A DNA stretch of 64,000 nucleotides from Phaeovulum molybdatiresistens (GTDB taxonomy: Bacteria > Pseudomonadota > Alphaproteobacteria > Rhodobacterales > Rhodobacteraceae), in assembly GCF_023544865.1 (NCBI RefSeq), contig NZ_JAMJFX010000002.1:62001-126000 (forward strand), read 5' to 3'. Made by a program: the position numbers and the translations under genes. The first letter of the stretch is position 1, and every line of letters starts with the position of its first letter. The notes beneath the pieces were generated by a model. The model was given only the letters and a program-made list of their open reading frames with translations. It was not told the origin of the DNA and ran no database searches. Below are positions 48,390-56,677 of the stretch, piece by piece.

Positions 48390-48423
48390 CTTGGTCCTTT
48401 CGACACATCAGCCCCGATGGCGA

Positions 48424-49938
48424 TCACAGCGCGGCAAACCGCTCGCGCAGCGCGCGGCGGTTCAGCTTGCCATTGGGGTTTTTCGGAAGTTCTGCCACGG
48501 GGCGGAACAGGCGCGGCTGCTTGTAGCGCGCCAGACAGGTTTCGGCATGGGCCTGCAGGGCCTCGGGCGTGGCGGGGCCGGTGTAGCAGGCGGCGATGAC
48601 GCTGGCATCGGCCTTCACGCGGATCTCGATCGCAGCCACTTCGCCCGCATCGGGGTGGCGGGCGATCGCGGCCTCGACCTCCAGCGGGGAGACGCGGTAG
48701 CCGCCGGCATTCATCATGTCATCGTCGCGGCCCAGGTAGCGGATCGCGCCATCGGGGTCCATCGACACGGTGTCGCCGGTCAGGAACCAATCGCCCGCAA
48801 AGCGCGCATTCGTTTCCGCATCCTGCCCGTAATACCCCAGGAACAGCCCCGGATCGGTGCGATGCACCGCCAGCACGCCGGGCTGGCCACGCGCCACCGG
48901 CACGCCATCGCCCCCCAGCACCGCCACATGGCGTCCAGGCTGGGGATAGCCGGCGCAGCCTGCGGGCGCGGGCCGGGCCGGGCTGCCCGAGATGAAGGTG
49001 GAACATTCCGACATGCCCAGCGCCTCGTGGATCGGGGTGCCGGTCGCGGCGGTCCAGGCCGCGCGGATGCTGTCGGGCAGGGCCTCGCCCGCGGACAGGC
49101 CGTGGCGCAACCGGGGCAGGGGCAGATGGCGGTGACCCTTCAGGATCTGCCGAAAGACACCCGGTGCGGCGGCAAACAGCGTCGCATCGAACCGGCGCAG
49201 CAACAGCGCCAGCTGATCGACCGCAACCCCGGGCCCCGGGATCAGTGCGGTGGCGCCAACCGACCAGGGGTCCATCAGCCCGGTGCCAAGGGTATAGGTC
49301 CAGTTGAAAGCGCCCGCATGCAACAGCCGGTCGGCCTCGGTCAGGCCATACCAGCCCTGATGCATCATCCGCCGCGCCCGGATCGCGCGATGGGCATGCA
49401 TCACCGCGCGCGGTCGCCCCGATGTGCCCGAGGTAAAGACCATATAGGCCAGCCGGTCCGGATCACCCATGGCATAGTCCGCCGGTGCCAGCGCCTCAAA
49501 TCCGCGCAGGGCTGATGCATCAATGACGCGCGCGGGATGATCGGGCAGGGCGATCCCCGCGCCTGCAATCACCGCCGCGGGCGCGATTTCGGCCGCAAGG
49601 GCGGTGATCTCGGGCCCGGTCAGTTGTGATGATGTCGGCACCGGCACCAGCCCCACCGCGATCGCCCCCAGAAAGGCCACCGGAAATTCCGGCACATTGC
49701 CCAGCCGCAGCAACACCCGGTCGCCCGGCACCAATCCGGCGGCCAGAAGCCCGCTGCCCGCGCCGCGCACCGCCGCCTCCAGCCGGGCATAGGACCAGCG
49801 TTCCGCCCCCGTGGGCCGCAGGATCTGCATGGCGGATTTCTCGGCCAGATCGGGTGCGCGCGCCAGCACCTCGGCCGCCAGATTGAAGGGCGCGGGGCAG
49901 GGGGGGGCAGGGGTGGGATCGGCATGAACGGAAAGCAT
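48424..49938 (-). CDS. AMP-dependent acyl-CoA synthetase/ligase
   Basis: 504 residues of the ANL superfamily. P-loop YMVFTSGTSGRPRAVMH (~residue 160), ALGMSECSTFISG adenylate motif (A5), GDWFLTGDT (A7), YLGRDDDMMNAGGYRVSP hinge (A8) and the catalytic C-terminal Lys in LPKNPNGKLNRRALR (A10). The overall layout is like aryl- or fatty-acid CoA ligases (benzoate/4-coumarate type); the acid cannot be deduced. First gene of a unit with the DsbA-family and MFS genes. Confidence 0.92.
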   Translation of the reverse strand: MLSVHADPTPAPPCPAPFNLAAEVLARAPDLAEKSAMQILRPTGAERWSYARLEAAVRGAGSGLLAAGLVPGDRVLLRLGNVPEFPVAFLGAIAVGLVPVPTSSQLTGPEITALAAEIAPAAVIAGAGIALPDHPARVIDASALRGFEALAPADYAMGDPDRLAYMVFTSGTSGRPRAVMHAHRAIRARRMMHQGWYGLTEADRLLHAGAFNWTYTLGTGLMDPWSVGATALIPGPGVAVDQLALLLRRFDATLFAAAPGVFRQILKGHRHLPLPRLRHGLSAGEALPDSIRAAWTAATGTPIHEALGMSECSTFISGSPARPAPAGCAGYPQPGRHVAVLGGDGVPVARGQPGVLAVHRTDPGLFLGYYGQDAETNARFAGDWFLTGDTVSMDPDGAIRYLGRDDDMMNAGGYRVSPLEVEAAIARHPDAGEVAAIEIRVKADASVIAACYTGPATPEALQAHAETCLARYKQPRLFRPVAELPKNPNGKLNRRALRERFAAL

Positions 49939-50012
49939 GCTTACTGCTACGCCCGGGCCCGTGCGGTTGCAAGCCTCGCCCGATCATCCCGCGGCACGGG
50001 GCCTGCGCCCCC

Positions 50013-50083
50013 ATGCCCCTTCGGCTTTGCGAAAATATCCCGGGGGGTGAGGGCGCAAGCCCGAGGGGGGCAGCGCCCCCCTG
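50013..50083. repeat. Dispersed intergenic palindrome, copy R4
   Basis: CCCCTTCGGCTTTGC, AAAATATCCCGGGGGGTGA and GAGGGGGGCAGCGCCCCCC in order, downstream of the CsbD-like gene (minus strand). Same composition as the right half of R1 and the reverse complement of R5. Confidence 0.8.
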
Positions 50084-50110
50084 GCCCCGCCTCTGGGCTA
50101 GACCGCGGCC

Positions 50111-50437
50111 TCAGCCCCGGTCGCGATCGTCGCCAAAGCGCGAATCGTCGTCATATTCATCTTCACCCTCGCCGACGAATTTCGCCGACAGCCGGATCGA
50201 ATGGTCATCATGGCGCGGGTCCATCACCACATCCGAAGGCAGCTCGCCCGCCAGCCATTCGCGGATCTCTTCGCGCGCATCGGCGGGCTCCTGGCCGTTC
50301 AGCTCGGCGATATAGGCGATGAAGGCGCGCTGGTCGCCGTCGATCCCGTCCAGATCGTTTTCATCGGCTTCGGGCCAGCGATCCATGATCGCCTCGTAGA
50401 AGGCAGGCCAGTTTTCCTGGACGTGATGCCATTTCAT
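50111..50437 (-). CDS. CsbD-like stress protein with acidic extension
   Basis: 108 residues from ATG 50437. Residues ~1-65 (MKWHHVQENWPAFYEAIMDR, EADENDLDGIDGD, EEIREWLAGE) follow the CsbD pattern of NW, W, DLD.I.G and closing W in a four-helix bundle. The C-terminal ~40 residues (DDHSIRLSAKFVGEGEDEY, then Asp-rich) are an extension not known to me in CsbD. CsbD is a general-stress protein of unclear mechanism. Monocistronic. Confidence 0.65.
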   Translation of the reverse strand: MKWHHVQENWPAFYEAIMDRWPEADENDLDGIDGDQRAFIAYIAELNGQEPADAREEIREWLAGELPSDVVMDPRHDDHSIRLSAKFVGEGEDEYDDDSRFGDDRDRG

Positions 50438-50553
50438 CGGGGTCCTCCGCTTGCGGGCCGTGATGGCCTGGGGGCGGTCAGATGTCGCCGCCCCCAGGCC
50501 CTTGATTGCCATTCAGTTTGCGCCCCTGTGGCGCGCGTGCAAGCAAAATCGGA

Positions 50554-50667
50554 TCAGAACCAGCTCTGGACCGACCGCGCCCCCGACGAGACGTCTTCCG
50601 CCACGCCCGCAACCGTGTTGCAGCCCGCAAGAACGGCGATCATCGCGACAAGAAACAGTTTCTTCAT
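50554..50667 (-). CDS. Entericidin-like small lipoprotein
   Basis: 37 residues: KKLFLVAMIAVLAGCNTVAG with lipobox LAGC (lipidated Cys 16), then VAEDVSSGARSVQSWF. This is the entericidin A/B pattern (short lipoprotein, NT.AG.G.DV..G). The ATG at 50667 overlaps the stop of the upstream peptide-binding protein gene (ATGA), so it is translated from the same mRNA. In enterobacteria ecnAB is an antidote/toxin pair; here a single member is present. Membrane lipoprotein of uncertain role. Confidence 0.82.
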   Translation of the reverse strand: MKKLFLVAMIAVLAGCNTVAGVAEDVSSGARSVQSWF

Positions 50668-52499
50668 TGCTCGGCCTCATACCACCAGACATCGGGCTGA
50701 AAGCCCGGCCAATCCCCGTATAGCGGAAGCGTTTGCGGGAAGTGAAGTTCACGAATATGTGCGATGCGCGACACGCGCGAATACCAGCCCGGGATGACAT
50801 AGCGCCCCGCGGTCAGGATCCGGTCCAGCGCGCGTGTGGCGGCGGTGAATTCCGCCGGATCGTCGGTTTCCAGCATGATCCGGATCATCGCCTCGGCGGC
50901 CGGCACGTTCATGCCCATCCAGTTGCGGCTGCCCGGTTCGGTCACGCCGCGCGCCCCCCAATAGAGCATCTGTTCATTGCCCGGCGACAGCGACAGCGCG
51001 CGGGTATACCAGGCCATGTCGAAATCATAGCTGCCGGTGCGCGCCTGATACTGGGCGTCGTCCACCGTGGTCACGGTCGGGAAGATGCCCAGCCGTTTCA
51101 GCGCCTCGACATAGATGTCGACGACCGATTGCACCTCGGCCGCGCCCTGCATCAGCAGAATGTCAAAGCGAAAGGGCCGGCCCGCCGCATCGGCCAGCAC
51201 GCCATCGGCCCCGACCGACCATCCCGCCTCTTCCAGCAGCCGCATCGCCTTGCGCGCATTGGCGCGGTTCAGTTCCGACCCGTCGGACAGGGGCAACGAA
51301 TAGCCCTCGATCACGCCGGGGATCAGCTCGGCCGCATAGGGTTCCAGCAGCTGCGCCACGCGGCCCTCGGCGGGGCCGGGGCGCATCCCCAGCGCAGAAT
51401 TTGAAAAATAGGACGTGATGCGCGGGTCCGATCCGTCGTTCAGCGTGGCGTTGATGAATTCGAAGTTGAAGGCCAGCGTCAGCGCCTCACGTACGCGCCA
51501 ATCGGCAAAGACCGCGCGGCGGGTGTTGAACACCAGCCCCGCGATCCCCGAGGGGCGCTGATGCGGGATTTCCGATTTCAGCACGCGTCCTTGCGTCACC
51601 GCCGGAAAGCCATAATCGCGCGCCCATTTCGCGGCGTTGGTTTCGCGCCAGGTGTCGATTTCACCGCCCTTGAAGGCCTCGAACACGACGCCGCCATCGC
51701 CGAAATAATCCCAGCGCAGTTCGTCGAAATTGTGCTGGCCGCGGTTGAAGGGCAGATCACGGCCCCACCAGTCAGGGTTGCGGCGCAGGCTGATGTATTT
51801 GCCCATCTCGACCCGGTCGATGATGTAGGGGCCAGACCCCACCGGAACCTCTTGCGTCGCATTGGCGAAATCCTTGCCCTGCCATTGCGCCTTTTTCAGC
51901 ACCGGGCGCATGCCCATCAGCAGGGCCAGTTCGCGGTCGGGTTCGGCAAAGGTGAAACGCACCGAGCGTGGCCCGGTCTGTTCGACCGAGGCGATCTTGC
52001 CCCAGGCGTTCTGATAGCGGGGGTGACCTTGGGTGCCCAGGGTCTGATAGCTCCAGATCACATCCTCGACGGTGACGGGGCTGCCATCGGAAAAGCGCGC
52101 GCCCTCGCGCAGGGTGAATTCCACCCAGGACCGCGCCGGGTCGGTGGCCACGCTTTCTGCCAGCAGGCCGTAAAGGGTGAAGGGTTCGTCCTGGCTGCGA
52201 CCCATCAGCGATTCGGTGACATAGGCGGAAATGCCCGTCGCGGCGCGCCCGGTCAGCACCCAGGGGTTGAGCGAATCGAAGCTGCCCGATTCGCCCATCC
52301 GGATTCGCCCGCCCTTGGGCGCCTCGGGGTTGACATAGGGCAGATGCGCGAAATCAGGGGGCAGTGCCGGCGCGCCATACATCGCAATGCCATGCGCGGG
52401 GGCGGCGGTGGGCTCGGCGGTCGCGGGCAGGCCAAGAAACACAGGGCCAAATGCCAGCGCCGCCAGCCTGAGGCCGCGGAAAAACACCCTTCGCATCAT
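50664..52499 (-). CDS. Extracellular peptide-binding protein, ABC transporter family 5
   Basis: About 611 residues from ATG 52499 (a second ATG at 52496 is in frame). Signal peptide (RVFFRGLRLAALAFGPVFLG, cleavage near ATA-EP). SBP family 5 features: LPYVNPEAPKGGRIRMGE start, DGSPVTVEDVIWSYQTL, FKGGEIDTW, QRPSGIAGLVFNTRRAVFAD. Binds oligopeptides or similar in the periplasm. Similar to the YejA-type binding proteins, but no permease or ATPase gene is next to it. Coupled to the entericidin-like gene. Confidence 0.92.
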   Translation of the reverse strand: MMRRVFFRGLRLAALAFGPVFLGLPATAEPTAAPAHGIAMYGAPALPPDFAHLPYVNPEAPKGGRIRMGESGSFDSLNPWVLTGRAATGISAYVTESLMGRSQDEPFTLYGLLAESVATDPARSWVEFTLREGARFSDGSPVTVEDVIWSYQTLGTQGHPRYQNAWGKIASVEQTGPRSVRFTFAEPDRELALLMGMRPVLKKAQWQGKDFANATQEVPVGSGPYIIDRVEMGKYISLRRNPDWWGRDLPFNRGQHNFDELRWDYFGDGGVVFEAFKGGEIDTWRETNAAKWARDYGFPAVTQGRVLKSEIPHQRPSGIAGLVFNTRRAVFADWRVREALTLAFNFEFINATLNDGSDPRITSYFSNSALGMRPGPAEGRVAQLLEPYAAELIPGVIEGYSLPLSDGSELNRANARKAMRLLEEAGWSVGADGVLADAAGRPFRFDILLMQGAAEVQSVVDIYVEALKRLGIFPTVTTVDDAQYQARTGSYDFDMAWYTRALSLSPGNEQMLYWGARGVTEPGSRNWMGMNVPAAEAMIRIMLETDDPAEFTAATRALDRILTAGRYVIPGWYSRVSRIAHIRELHFPQTLPLYGDWPGFQPDVWWYEAEQ

Positions 52500-52574
52500 C
52501 GCAACAATCCCCGGTTTGTCTGTATTTTCAGGCGTCAAGCTAACGGGACCGGGGGGGATGCGCAAACTTTTCCC

Positions 52575-52603
52575 TTGGAGCGGCGCGAACATGGGCGTAT
52601 ACA
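52575..52603 (+). promoter_or_regulatory. Predicted promoter of sRNA candidate
   Basis: TTGGAG (52575-52580) and TATACA (52598-52603) with 17-bp spacing; predicted start about 52610. Inference from sequence. Confidence 0.5.
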
Positions 52604-52609
52604 GGACGC

Positions 52610-52683
52610 ACTGCTCGATAGGTTTCTTGCCTGTATGAAACCTGCCTCATGACTTAACGCCCGCCTTGCGCGGGCGTTTTTTT
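52610..52683 (+). ncRNA. Candidate ~74-nt small RNA
   Basis: Starts about seven bases after a promoter-like sequence and ends in a strong terminator. Structure: hairpin 1 AGGTTTC / GAAACCT (52620-52626 with 52637-52643, 10-nt loop TTGCCTGTAT), single-stranded GCCTCATGACTT, then terminator stem AACGCCCGC / GCGGGCGTT (52656-52664 with 52670-52678) and T7. No ORF precedes this plus-strand terminator: the upstream gene is on the minus strand. This is the shape of an Hfq-dependent sRNA. No known family recognised. Confidence 0.6.
52656..52683 (+). terminator. Rho-independent terminator of sRNA candidate
   Basis: Perfect 9-bp stem with a 5-nt loop, followed by seven T. Oriented to the plus strand. 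Confidence 0.9.
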
Positions 52684-52801
52684 ATGCCCCTATTTTGGCG
52701 CCCCATTTTCCGGCGCCCCATTTTCTGGCGCAGGGGGGCGGGGCATGGACGCGGGCGCGCGAACGGCTATTGTCGGGCCATTCCGTCACGAGGAGGATGA
52801 C

Positions 52802-53575
52802 ATGACGCTGAAGGGCAAGACCGCCATCATCACCGGGTCCAATTCCGGGATCGGGCTGGGCATCGCGCGCGAACTGGCGCGCGCAGGTGCGGATGTGGTG
52901 CTGAATTCCTTCACCGACCGCCCCGAGGATCACGCCCTGGCGCAGGCGCTGGGGGCCGAATTCGGCGTGGCCGCGCGCTACATCCGGGCCGACATGTCCA
53001 AGGGGGCGGACTGCCGCGCGCTGATCGAGGCGGCGGGGGGCTGCGACATTCTGGTGAACAATGCCGGCATCCAGCATGTCGCGCCGCTGGACCAGTTCCC
53101 GGTGGACAAATGGGATGCGGTGATCGCGATCAACCTGACCTCGGCCTTCCACACGACGGCGGCGGCGCTGCCGGGGATGCGCGCGCGCGGCTGGGGGCGG
53201 ATCATCAATGTCGCCTCGGCCCATGGGCTGACGGCCTCGCCCTACAAGGCGGCCTATGTCGCGGCCAAGCACGGCATCGTGGGGCTGACCAAGACCGTGG
53301 CGCTGGAAACCGCGCGCGAGCCGATCACCGCCAATGCGATCTGCCCGGGCTATGTGCTGACGCCGCTGGTCGAGGCGCAGATCCCCGACCAGATGAAGAC
53401 CCACGGCATGGGCCGCGATGAGGTGATCGAAAAGGTGATGCTGGATCGCCAGCCGTCCAAGCAATTCGCGACCGTGGAACAGCTGGGCGGGACAGCGGTG
53501 TTTCTGTGTTCGCCCGCCGCCGATCAGATCACCGGCACGACGATTTCGGTCGACGGGGGCTGGACCGCGCTGTGA
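52802..53575 (+). CDS. 3-hydroxybutyrate dehydrogenase (SDR)
   Basis: 257 residues from ATG 52802, with GAGGAGG ahead; the open frame before it is not conserved. SDR motifs TGSNSGIGLGIA (NAD binding), NNAGIQH, catalytic Ser (NVASAHG), and YKAAYVAAKHG (Tyr-x3-Lys). The C-terminal part matches 3-hydroxybutyrate dehydrogenases (AICPGYVLTPLVEAQIPDQ). It interconverts acetoacetate and 3-hydroxybutyrate in PHB turnover. Convergent with the DUF502 gene across repeat R5. Confidence 0.93.
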   Translation: MTLKGKTAIITGSNSGIGLGIARELARAGADVVLNSFTDRPEDHALAQALGAEFGVAARYIRADMSKGADCRALIEAAGGCDILVNNAGIQHVAPLDQFPVDKWDAVIAINLTSAFHTTAAALPGMRARGWGRIINVASAHGLTASPYKAAYVAAKHGIVGLTKTVALETAREPITANAICPGYVLTPLVEAQIPDQMKTHGMGRDEVIEKVMLDRQPSKQFATVEQLGGTAVFLCSPAADQITGTTISVDGGWTAL

Positions 53576-53631
53576 CGCGCTCGCGCGGCTGACACCGGGT
53601 GACACCGGGCAGGTCAGGGGTGGCCGATGGG

Positions 53632-53706
53632 GCAAGGGGGGCGCTGCCCCCCTTGGCGCGTGCCGCGCCTTACCCCCCGGGATATTTTCGCAAAGCCGAA
53701 GGGGGC
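53632..53706. repeat. Dispersed intergenic palindrome, copy R5
   Basis: AAGGGGGGCGCTGCCCCCCTT, split as arms GGGGGGC / GCCCCCC near 53636-53652, then GCGCGTGCCGCGC, ACCCCCCGGGATATTTTCGC and AAAGCCGAAGGGGGC. Between convergent 3' ends of the dehydrogenase and DUF502 genes. Reverse complement of R4 in layout. Confidence 0.8.
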
Positions 53707-53711
53707 GGGGG

Positions 53712-54437
53712 TCAGCCCCGGGGTTCAGGCCGCGGGACTGTGGTCTTGGGCGTGGGGGGCTTGGCAGTCGGGTAGACCAGACCGGCCGAGATGATCAGCT
53801 TGGCGGCGTCCTCGATGCTCATGTCCAGATAGGTGACCTGTGAGCGCGGCACGAACAGCAAAAAGCCCGAGGTCGGGTTTGGCGTGGTCGGCAGAAAGAC
53901 CGAGATCAGCGGATCATCCTCTGGGGCTTGGCGCGCGATTTCGCCCTTGGCGGTGGACGAGACGAAGGCGATTGCCTTCAACCCGGGGCGGGGATAGTCG
54001 ATGACGCAGGCGCGGTCGAATTTCGATTCCGACTGGCTGAGGACGGTTTCCGCGATCTGCTTGAGGCCGTTGTAGATCGAGCGCACCACTGGCATCCGGT
54101 CGACGATGCTTTCGCCCCAGCGGATCAACGAGCGGCCGATCAGCCCCTTGGCCGTCCAGCCGATGAAGATGGTGAAGATCAGGAAGATGATCACGCCGAT
54201 GCCGCGCAGGTCGATGCCGATATATTGCCCGGGCTGCCAGCGTTCGGGGATCAGCGGTAGAACCCAGCCGTCGATCCAGCCCGTCACCGTCCAGATCAGC
54301 CAGAGCGTCAGGCCGATGGGCGCGATCACCACCAGCCCGGTCAGGAATGAGCTGCGCAGCCCGTGAAACAGCCCGCGCCGGCGCGGGCGGTGGCCGGGTG
54401 GCGGGGGGGCAGATGCGTGGGGGTCGTCTTCGGTCAT
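53712..54437 (-). CDS. DUF502 family membrane protein
   Basis: 241 residues from ATG 54437. Two membrane helices (SFLTGLVVIAPIGLTLWLI and GVIIFLIFTIFIGWTAKGLI), then a conserved soluble part (RMPVVRSIYNGLKQIAETV, VSSTAKGEI, FLPTTPNPTSGFLLFVPR, SIEDAAKLIISAG). DUF502 proteins are inner-membrane proteins of unknown function, widespread in proteobacteria. Pro-rich C-terminal tail. Confidence 0.88.
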   Translation of the reverse strand: MTEDDPHASAPPPPGHRPRRRGLFHGLRSSFLTGLVVIAPIGLTLWLIWTVTGWIDGWVLPLIPERWQPGQYIGIDLRGIGVIIFLIFTIFIGWTAKGLIGRSLIRWGESIVDRMPVVRSIYNGLKQIAETVLSQSESKFDRACVIDYPRPGLKAIAFVSSTAKGEIARQAPEDDPLISVFLPTTPNPTSGFLLFVPRSQVTYLDMSIEDAAKLIISAGLVYPTAKPPTPKTTVPRPEPRG

Positions 54438-54549
54438 CTGGCGGCACTCCGGCACGGGCCCGCGGGACGGGGCCCGTTCAATCTAGGGGGCCGGGGTCTG
54501 TTCTGCAACGGATCGCGGGGCCGGGCGGGGCAGGATTTTCCGCCCCCGA

Positions 54550-55506
54550 TCAGGGCTTTGGCGCGTTTGCCTGCGCGGCCGCCAATTCCCGCGCGATGCC
54601 GGCGGCCAGGCGGGCATTGTTCAGAACCAGTGCGATATTGGCCTGAAGCGAGCGACCGGCGGTCAGTTCGAAGATGCGTTGCAGCAGGAAGGGGGTGACC
54701 GCCTTGGCGGCGATGCCCTGGGCCTCGGCCTCGGCCAGGGCGGTTTCAATCACCGGGGTGATTTCGGCGCGCGCGATCTCGGCCTCGGGGGGGATCGGGT
54801 TGGCGACCAGCTGGCCGCCGGGCAGGCCAAGGGCCGCGCGCATGCGGTGGGCGGCGGCGATTTCGGCGGGGGTGTCGGCGCGCAGCGGCGCGCGCAGGCC
54901 CGACTCGCGCGACCAGAAGGCGGGAAAGTCGTTCTGGCCATAGGCGATGACCGGCACACCGTTGGTTTCCAGCACCTCGAGCGTCTTGGGCAGATCCAGG
55001 ATCGCCTTGGCGCCCGCGGCGACCACCGTCACCGCAGTCTGCGCCAGTTCCGACAGGTCGGCCGAGATGTCGAAGCTGGTGTCCGCGCCGCGATGCACGC
55101 CGCCGATGCCCCCGGTGGCAAAGACCTCGATCCCCGCCAGTTGCGCGCAGATCATCGTCGCGGCCACCGTCGTCGCCCCCGTGCTGCCCGCGGCAAGGCA
55201 GACCGCCAGATCGGCGCGCGACAGTTTCATCACATCGGTGGCGCGGGCCAGGCGGTCCAGTTCCGCATCCGTCAGGCCGATGTGGATGCGACCGCCCATC
55301 ACCGCGATGGTGGCCGGCACGGCACCGGCCGCGCGCAATTCAGCCTCGACCCGGCGGGCGGTTTCAAGGTTCTGCGGATAGGGCATGCCGTGGGTGATGA
55401 TGGTGGATTCCAGCGCCACGACCGGGGCGCCGGCGTCTAGGGCGGCGCGCACCTCGGGCGAGAAGGTCAGCGGGGCCGTGTGGGCGCGGGGGGCGGTCTG
55501 GGTCAT
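54550..55506 (-). CDS. psuG: Pseudouridine-5'-phosphate glycosidase
   Basis: 318 residues. Splits pseudouridine-5'-phosphate into uracil and ribose-5-phosphate. Motifs ALESTIITHGMPYPQNL, AVMGGRIHIGL, ATGGIGGVHRGADTSFDIS (in parts) with the Lys and Asp residues of the active site, and GQNDFPAFWSRESGL. Its ATG overlaps the stop of psuK (ATGA), so the two-step pseudouridine degradation pathway is translationally coupled. Confidence 0.95.
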   Translation of the reverse strand: MTQTAPRAHTAPLTFSPEVRAALDAGAPVVALESTIITHGMPYPQNLETARRVEAELRAAGAVPATIAVMGGRIHIGLTDAELDRLARATDVMKLSRADLAVCLAAGSTGATTVAATMICAQLAGIEVFATGGIGGVHRGADTSFDISADLSELAQTAVTVVAAGAKAILDLPKTLEVLETNGVPVIAYGQNDFPAFWSRESGLRAPLRADTPAEIAAAHRMRAALGLPGGQLVANPIPPEAEIARAEITPVIETALAEAEAQGIAAKAVTPFLLQRIFELTAGRSLQANIALVLNNARLAAGIARELAAAQANAPKP

Positions 55507-56417
55507 GGGGCGATCTCTCCGGATACATAGCGGGTTGCGGCGTGAACCGCGCGTTCAAGGGCCTCGGCGCGCGCGGCGCCCTGACGTTCGGCCACAAGAT
55601 GGGCGGCCATGAAGGTGTCGCCCGCGCCGGTGACGCGGGCCACGGGAACGGGGGGCGGGGCATGGGTCAGCACGGGTGCGGCACCGTCATGGGCGGCGCC
55701 ATCGGCCACAAGGCGCGCCCCGTCGGTCACCAGAACACGCCGCGCGCCCTGCGCCAGAAGGCCCTGGGCGGCCTCGGCCGCCGAGGTAAAGGGGCGCTGG
55801 GCCAAAATGCGCGCCTCGGCCAGGTTGATGTAGAAGGTGGCATTGGGCTGGGCCAGCAGCGGCAAAAGCCGCGCCACCTTGCCGGGGCTGGCCGGAACGA
55901 TGCGCAGATCGGCCGCGCTGAACAGCGGCGATTGCGCAATCTGCGCCAGAAGCGGGCCGGTCAGGTTGCCATCCAGCGCCACCGGCCCGGTCCAGGGCGC
56001 GCTCGCGCGGCCCAGCGGGCCATCGGACATGGGCGCCAGGATGCGCGCGCCGGCCTGTTCCAACGAATGGGCATCGGCCACGGCGGCGATCAGGCCGTTC
56101 GTGCCCTCGATCGCCATGTAGCGGTCGGTCGGCAGATCGGCGGTGCGGCAGACATGGCGGCAATCGATCCCCAGCCCGACCGCGGCGCGGATCAGCTCAT
56201 CGCCCTCGGCATCATGGCCGATCGCGGTCAGCAGGGCAGGGCGCAGGCCAAAGCGCGCCAGCGTCATCGCGATGTTCAGCGCAACGCCCCCCGGCAGGCG
56301 GGTGATCCGCCCGCCCACATCCTCGCCACATTGCATGGGCACCGGCGCGCGGCCGATGATGTCCCACAGGGCCGATCCGATGCACAGGATGTCAGGTTGC
56401 GATATCTGCGATGTCAT
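55503..56417 (-). CDS. psuK: PfkB-family sugar/pseudouridine kinase
   Basis: 304 residues from ATG 56417 (the frame extends further upstream without homology). PfkB signatures: N-terminal [31 protein letters not shown], and C-terminal [14 protein letters not shown] with catalytic Asp. The adjacent psuG argues that it phosphorylates pseudouridine. Confidence 0.92.
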   Translation of the reverse strand: MTSQISQPDILCIGSALWDIIGRAPVPMQCGEDVGGRITRLPGGVALNIAMTLARFGLRPALLTAIGHDAEGDELIRAAVGLGIDCRHVCRTADLPTDRYMAIEGTNGLIAAVADAHSLEQAGARILAPMSDGPLGRASAPWTGPVALDGNLTGPLLAQIAQSPLFSAADLRIVPASPGKVARLLPLLAQPNATFYINLAEARILAQRPFTSAAEAAQGLLAQGARRVLVTDGARLVADGAAHDGAAPVLTHAPPPVPVARVTGAGDTFMAAHLVAERQGAARAEALERAVHAATRYVSGEIAP

Positions 56418-56498
56418 GGGCTTTTGGTGCCCGCTTCGCGCGCGCCGCGCAAGCCCGCAAATCGTCACGGGGCAAAACCGCCGCGCCGCATGGGACCG

Positions 56499-56547
56499 GG
56501 GCTTGCGGCAGGGGGGCTTGCGGCAGGAGGGGCTTGCGTCGGGGGGC
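56499..56547 (+). repeat. Short tandem repeat upstream of rpsB
   Basis: Three 15-16-bp units built on GGGCTTGCGGCAGG: at 56499, 56514 and 56530, the last diverged to GGCTTGCGTCGGGG. The last unit supplies the predicted -35 box of rpsB. Confidence 0.75.
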
Positions 56548-56562
56548 AAAGCGGGCTAAAGG
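56534..56562 (+). promoter_or_regulatory. Predicted rpsB-tsf promoter
   Basis: TTGCGT (56534-56539) and TAAAGG (56557-56562), 17-bp spacing, giving an mRNA leader of about 110 nt. Inference. Confidence 0.5.
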
Positions 56563-56577
56563 GCGCGCACTTCACAG

Positions 56578-56649
56578 GCGGGGCCGGGCCTATCGGGGGA
56601 GACATCCCCGACAGGTCCACCGGTTGGGCGCAAGCCCTGAAAGCCCCGC
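56578..56649 (+). promoter_or_regulatory. Structured mRNA leader of rpsB (possible autoregulatory element)
   Basis: Long-range stem GCGGGGC (56578-56584) with GCCCCGC (56643-56649) closes over two hairpins: TCGGGGG / TCCCCGA (56593-56599 with 56605-56611) and GGGC-GCAA-GCCC (56626-56637), the latter with a GNRA tetraloop. A three-way-junction leader just before the ribosome binding site is the usual form of ribosomal-protein autoregulation; S2 binding is inferred. Confidence 0.55.
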
Positions 56650-56677
56650 TCAGGCGCAAACCGGAAAGGAAATGGAT

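Noticed and set aside
53587..53612. Direct repeat GACACCGGG x2 considered as a CRISPR or iteron remnant
   Set aside because: Only two 9-11-bp copies, no spacers, no cas or rep gene; probably part of the degenerate R5 flank.
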